36,209 bases of DNA from Acinetobacter rongchengensis (GTDB lineage: Bacteria; Pseudomonadota; Gammaproteobacteria; Pseudomonadales; Moraxellaceae): the NCBI RefSeq assembly GCF_003611475.1, contig NZ_RAXT01000034.1, positions 1 to 36,209 on the forward strand, written 5' to 3'. The notes under the pieces were generated by a model. That model saw only the letters and a program-made list of their open reading frames with translations, had not been told where the DNA came from and searched no databases. A program made the position numbers and the translations under genes. Below, piece by piece: positions 35,726 to 36,209 of this stretch (position 1 is the stretch's first letter; each line of letters begins with the position of its first letter).

Positions 35726-36209
35726 TTAAGCAAAAATTCCCTTCACCTTTTGCAAAGACTGCGTAATCGTCGAGGTCCAGTTATTGGGTAAAGAACACTT
35801 CGCCAAGCGCACCCATACACTCCAAAACTGTTGCAAAAAGTTGGCTTCATTGTAGTTGATACCATATTCTTCACATAAAGTTTTAATTTTAGGTGCAACT
35901 TCAGAATAACGATTGGCAGGCATATCTGGGAATAAATGATGCTCAATTTGATGGCTTAAATTTCCACTCAAAATATGCAGCCAATCCGTACCTGTGAAAT
36001 TACTCGAACCACGAATCTGACGTAAATACCACTCTGCACGTGTTTCATTTTCAGTATTATCCGCCTCAAAAGTTTCAGCATCTTCGGTAAAATGACCATT
36101 AAAAATCACTGCCGATGCCCATAAACTACGGATCACATTGGCAATCGCATTTCCTGCCAAAACAGGTAAAGCATTCGGCCCTGCAATCACTGGGAAAAAT
36201 ACATAATCT
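35726..36209 (-). CDS. Membrane fatty-acid desaturase, C-terminal part (runs off window)
   Basis: The last 160 residues of a membrane-bound fatty-acid desaturase are visible; the frame stays open to the window edge (DYVFFPVIAGPNALP), so the GTG at 36190 is not the start. The third histidine box is GNLSHQIEHHLFPDMPANRY (HxxHH with preceding Gln), typical of acyl-CoA or acyl-lipid front-end-type desaturases. The HFTEDAETF segment is also common in the family. The enzyme would put a double bond in membrane fatty acids in the inner membrane. The regiospecificity cannot be told. No relation to the neighbouring accessory island is evident. Confidence 0.85.
   Translation of the reverse strand, partial: DYVFFPVIAGPNALPVLAGNAIANVIRSLWASAVIFNGHFTEDAETFEADNTENETRAEWYLRQIRGSSNFTGTDWLHILSGNLSHQIEHHLFPDMPANRYSEVAPKIKTLCEEYGINYNEANFLQQFWSVWVRLAKCSLPNNWTSTITQSLQKVKGIFA

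Noticed and set aside
1..36209. tRNA, rRNA or riboswitch genes
   Set aside because: No cloverleaf with a TTCGA-type T arm, rRNA segment or known riboswitch core was seen in any gap.

Overview
The window looks like an Acinetobacter chromosome. The clue is the arrangement wza-wzb-wzc next to two FKBP-type isomerases, murJ, ampD and nadC on one side, a long opposite-strand run of capsule genes, and the galU/ugd/gpi/galE(gne1)/pgm block at the far end. Low G+C supports this. The assignment is from gene order and remembered protein families, without a database search; I do not name a species.

Layout. 1-2004 (minus) is the N-terminal 667 residues of a large Bap-like adhesin with near-identical 312-bp repeats. 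It has replaced what I would expect beside pgm in A. baumannii (lldP). 2344-20295 is a capsule (K) locus. pgm (plus) faces a roughly 16.5-kb minus-strand series starting at rmlB: rmlB-rmlA-fdtA-(GNAT)-(PhaJ-like hydratase)-fdtB-wzx-GT2-GT4-wzy-GT4-GT4-itr-galU-ugd-gpi-galE. Most junctions overlap or are separated by a few bases. The export genes wza-wzb-wzc (20699-24446) run divergently. 24630-32742 is conserved housekeeping: two FKBP isomerases, murJ, ampD, nadC, an LtaS-like membrane transferase and rph. 33016-35725 is an AT-rich accessory island with a PAAR protein, a HExxH zincin and a small lipoprotein in a tight operon, then decayed genes. The window closes inside a fatty-acid desaturase (minus).

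How the capsule genes fit together. RmlA/RmlB make dTDP-4-keto-6-deoxyglucose. The FdtA-type ketoisomerase and FdtB-type aminotransferase would give dTDP-Fuc3N or dTDP-Qui3N. Instead of the usual hexapeptide acetyltransferase, a GNAT protein and an (R)-specific enoyl-CoA hydratase homologue lie between them, suggesting an N-(3-hydroxyacyl) group such as (R)-3-hydroxybutyryl. The initiating transferase plus four glycosyltransferases suggest a repeat unit of about five sugars, flipped by Wzx, polymerised by Wzy and exported by Wza/Wzb/Wzc. The 'ugd' product lacks the catalytic cysteine of UDP-glucose dehydrogenases, so a UDP-GlcA supply should not be assumed.

The best candidates for something undescribed are the PAAR/zincin/lipoprotein cassette with its decayed second lipoprotein, the hydratase-GNAT pair in the sugar pathway, and the Cys-less Ugd-like protein.
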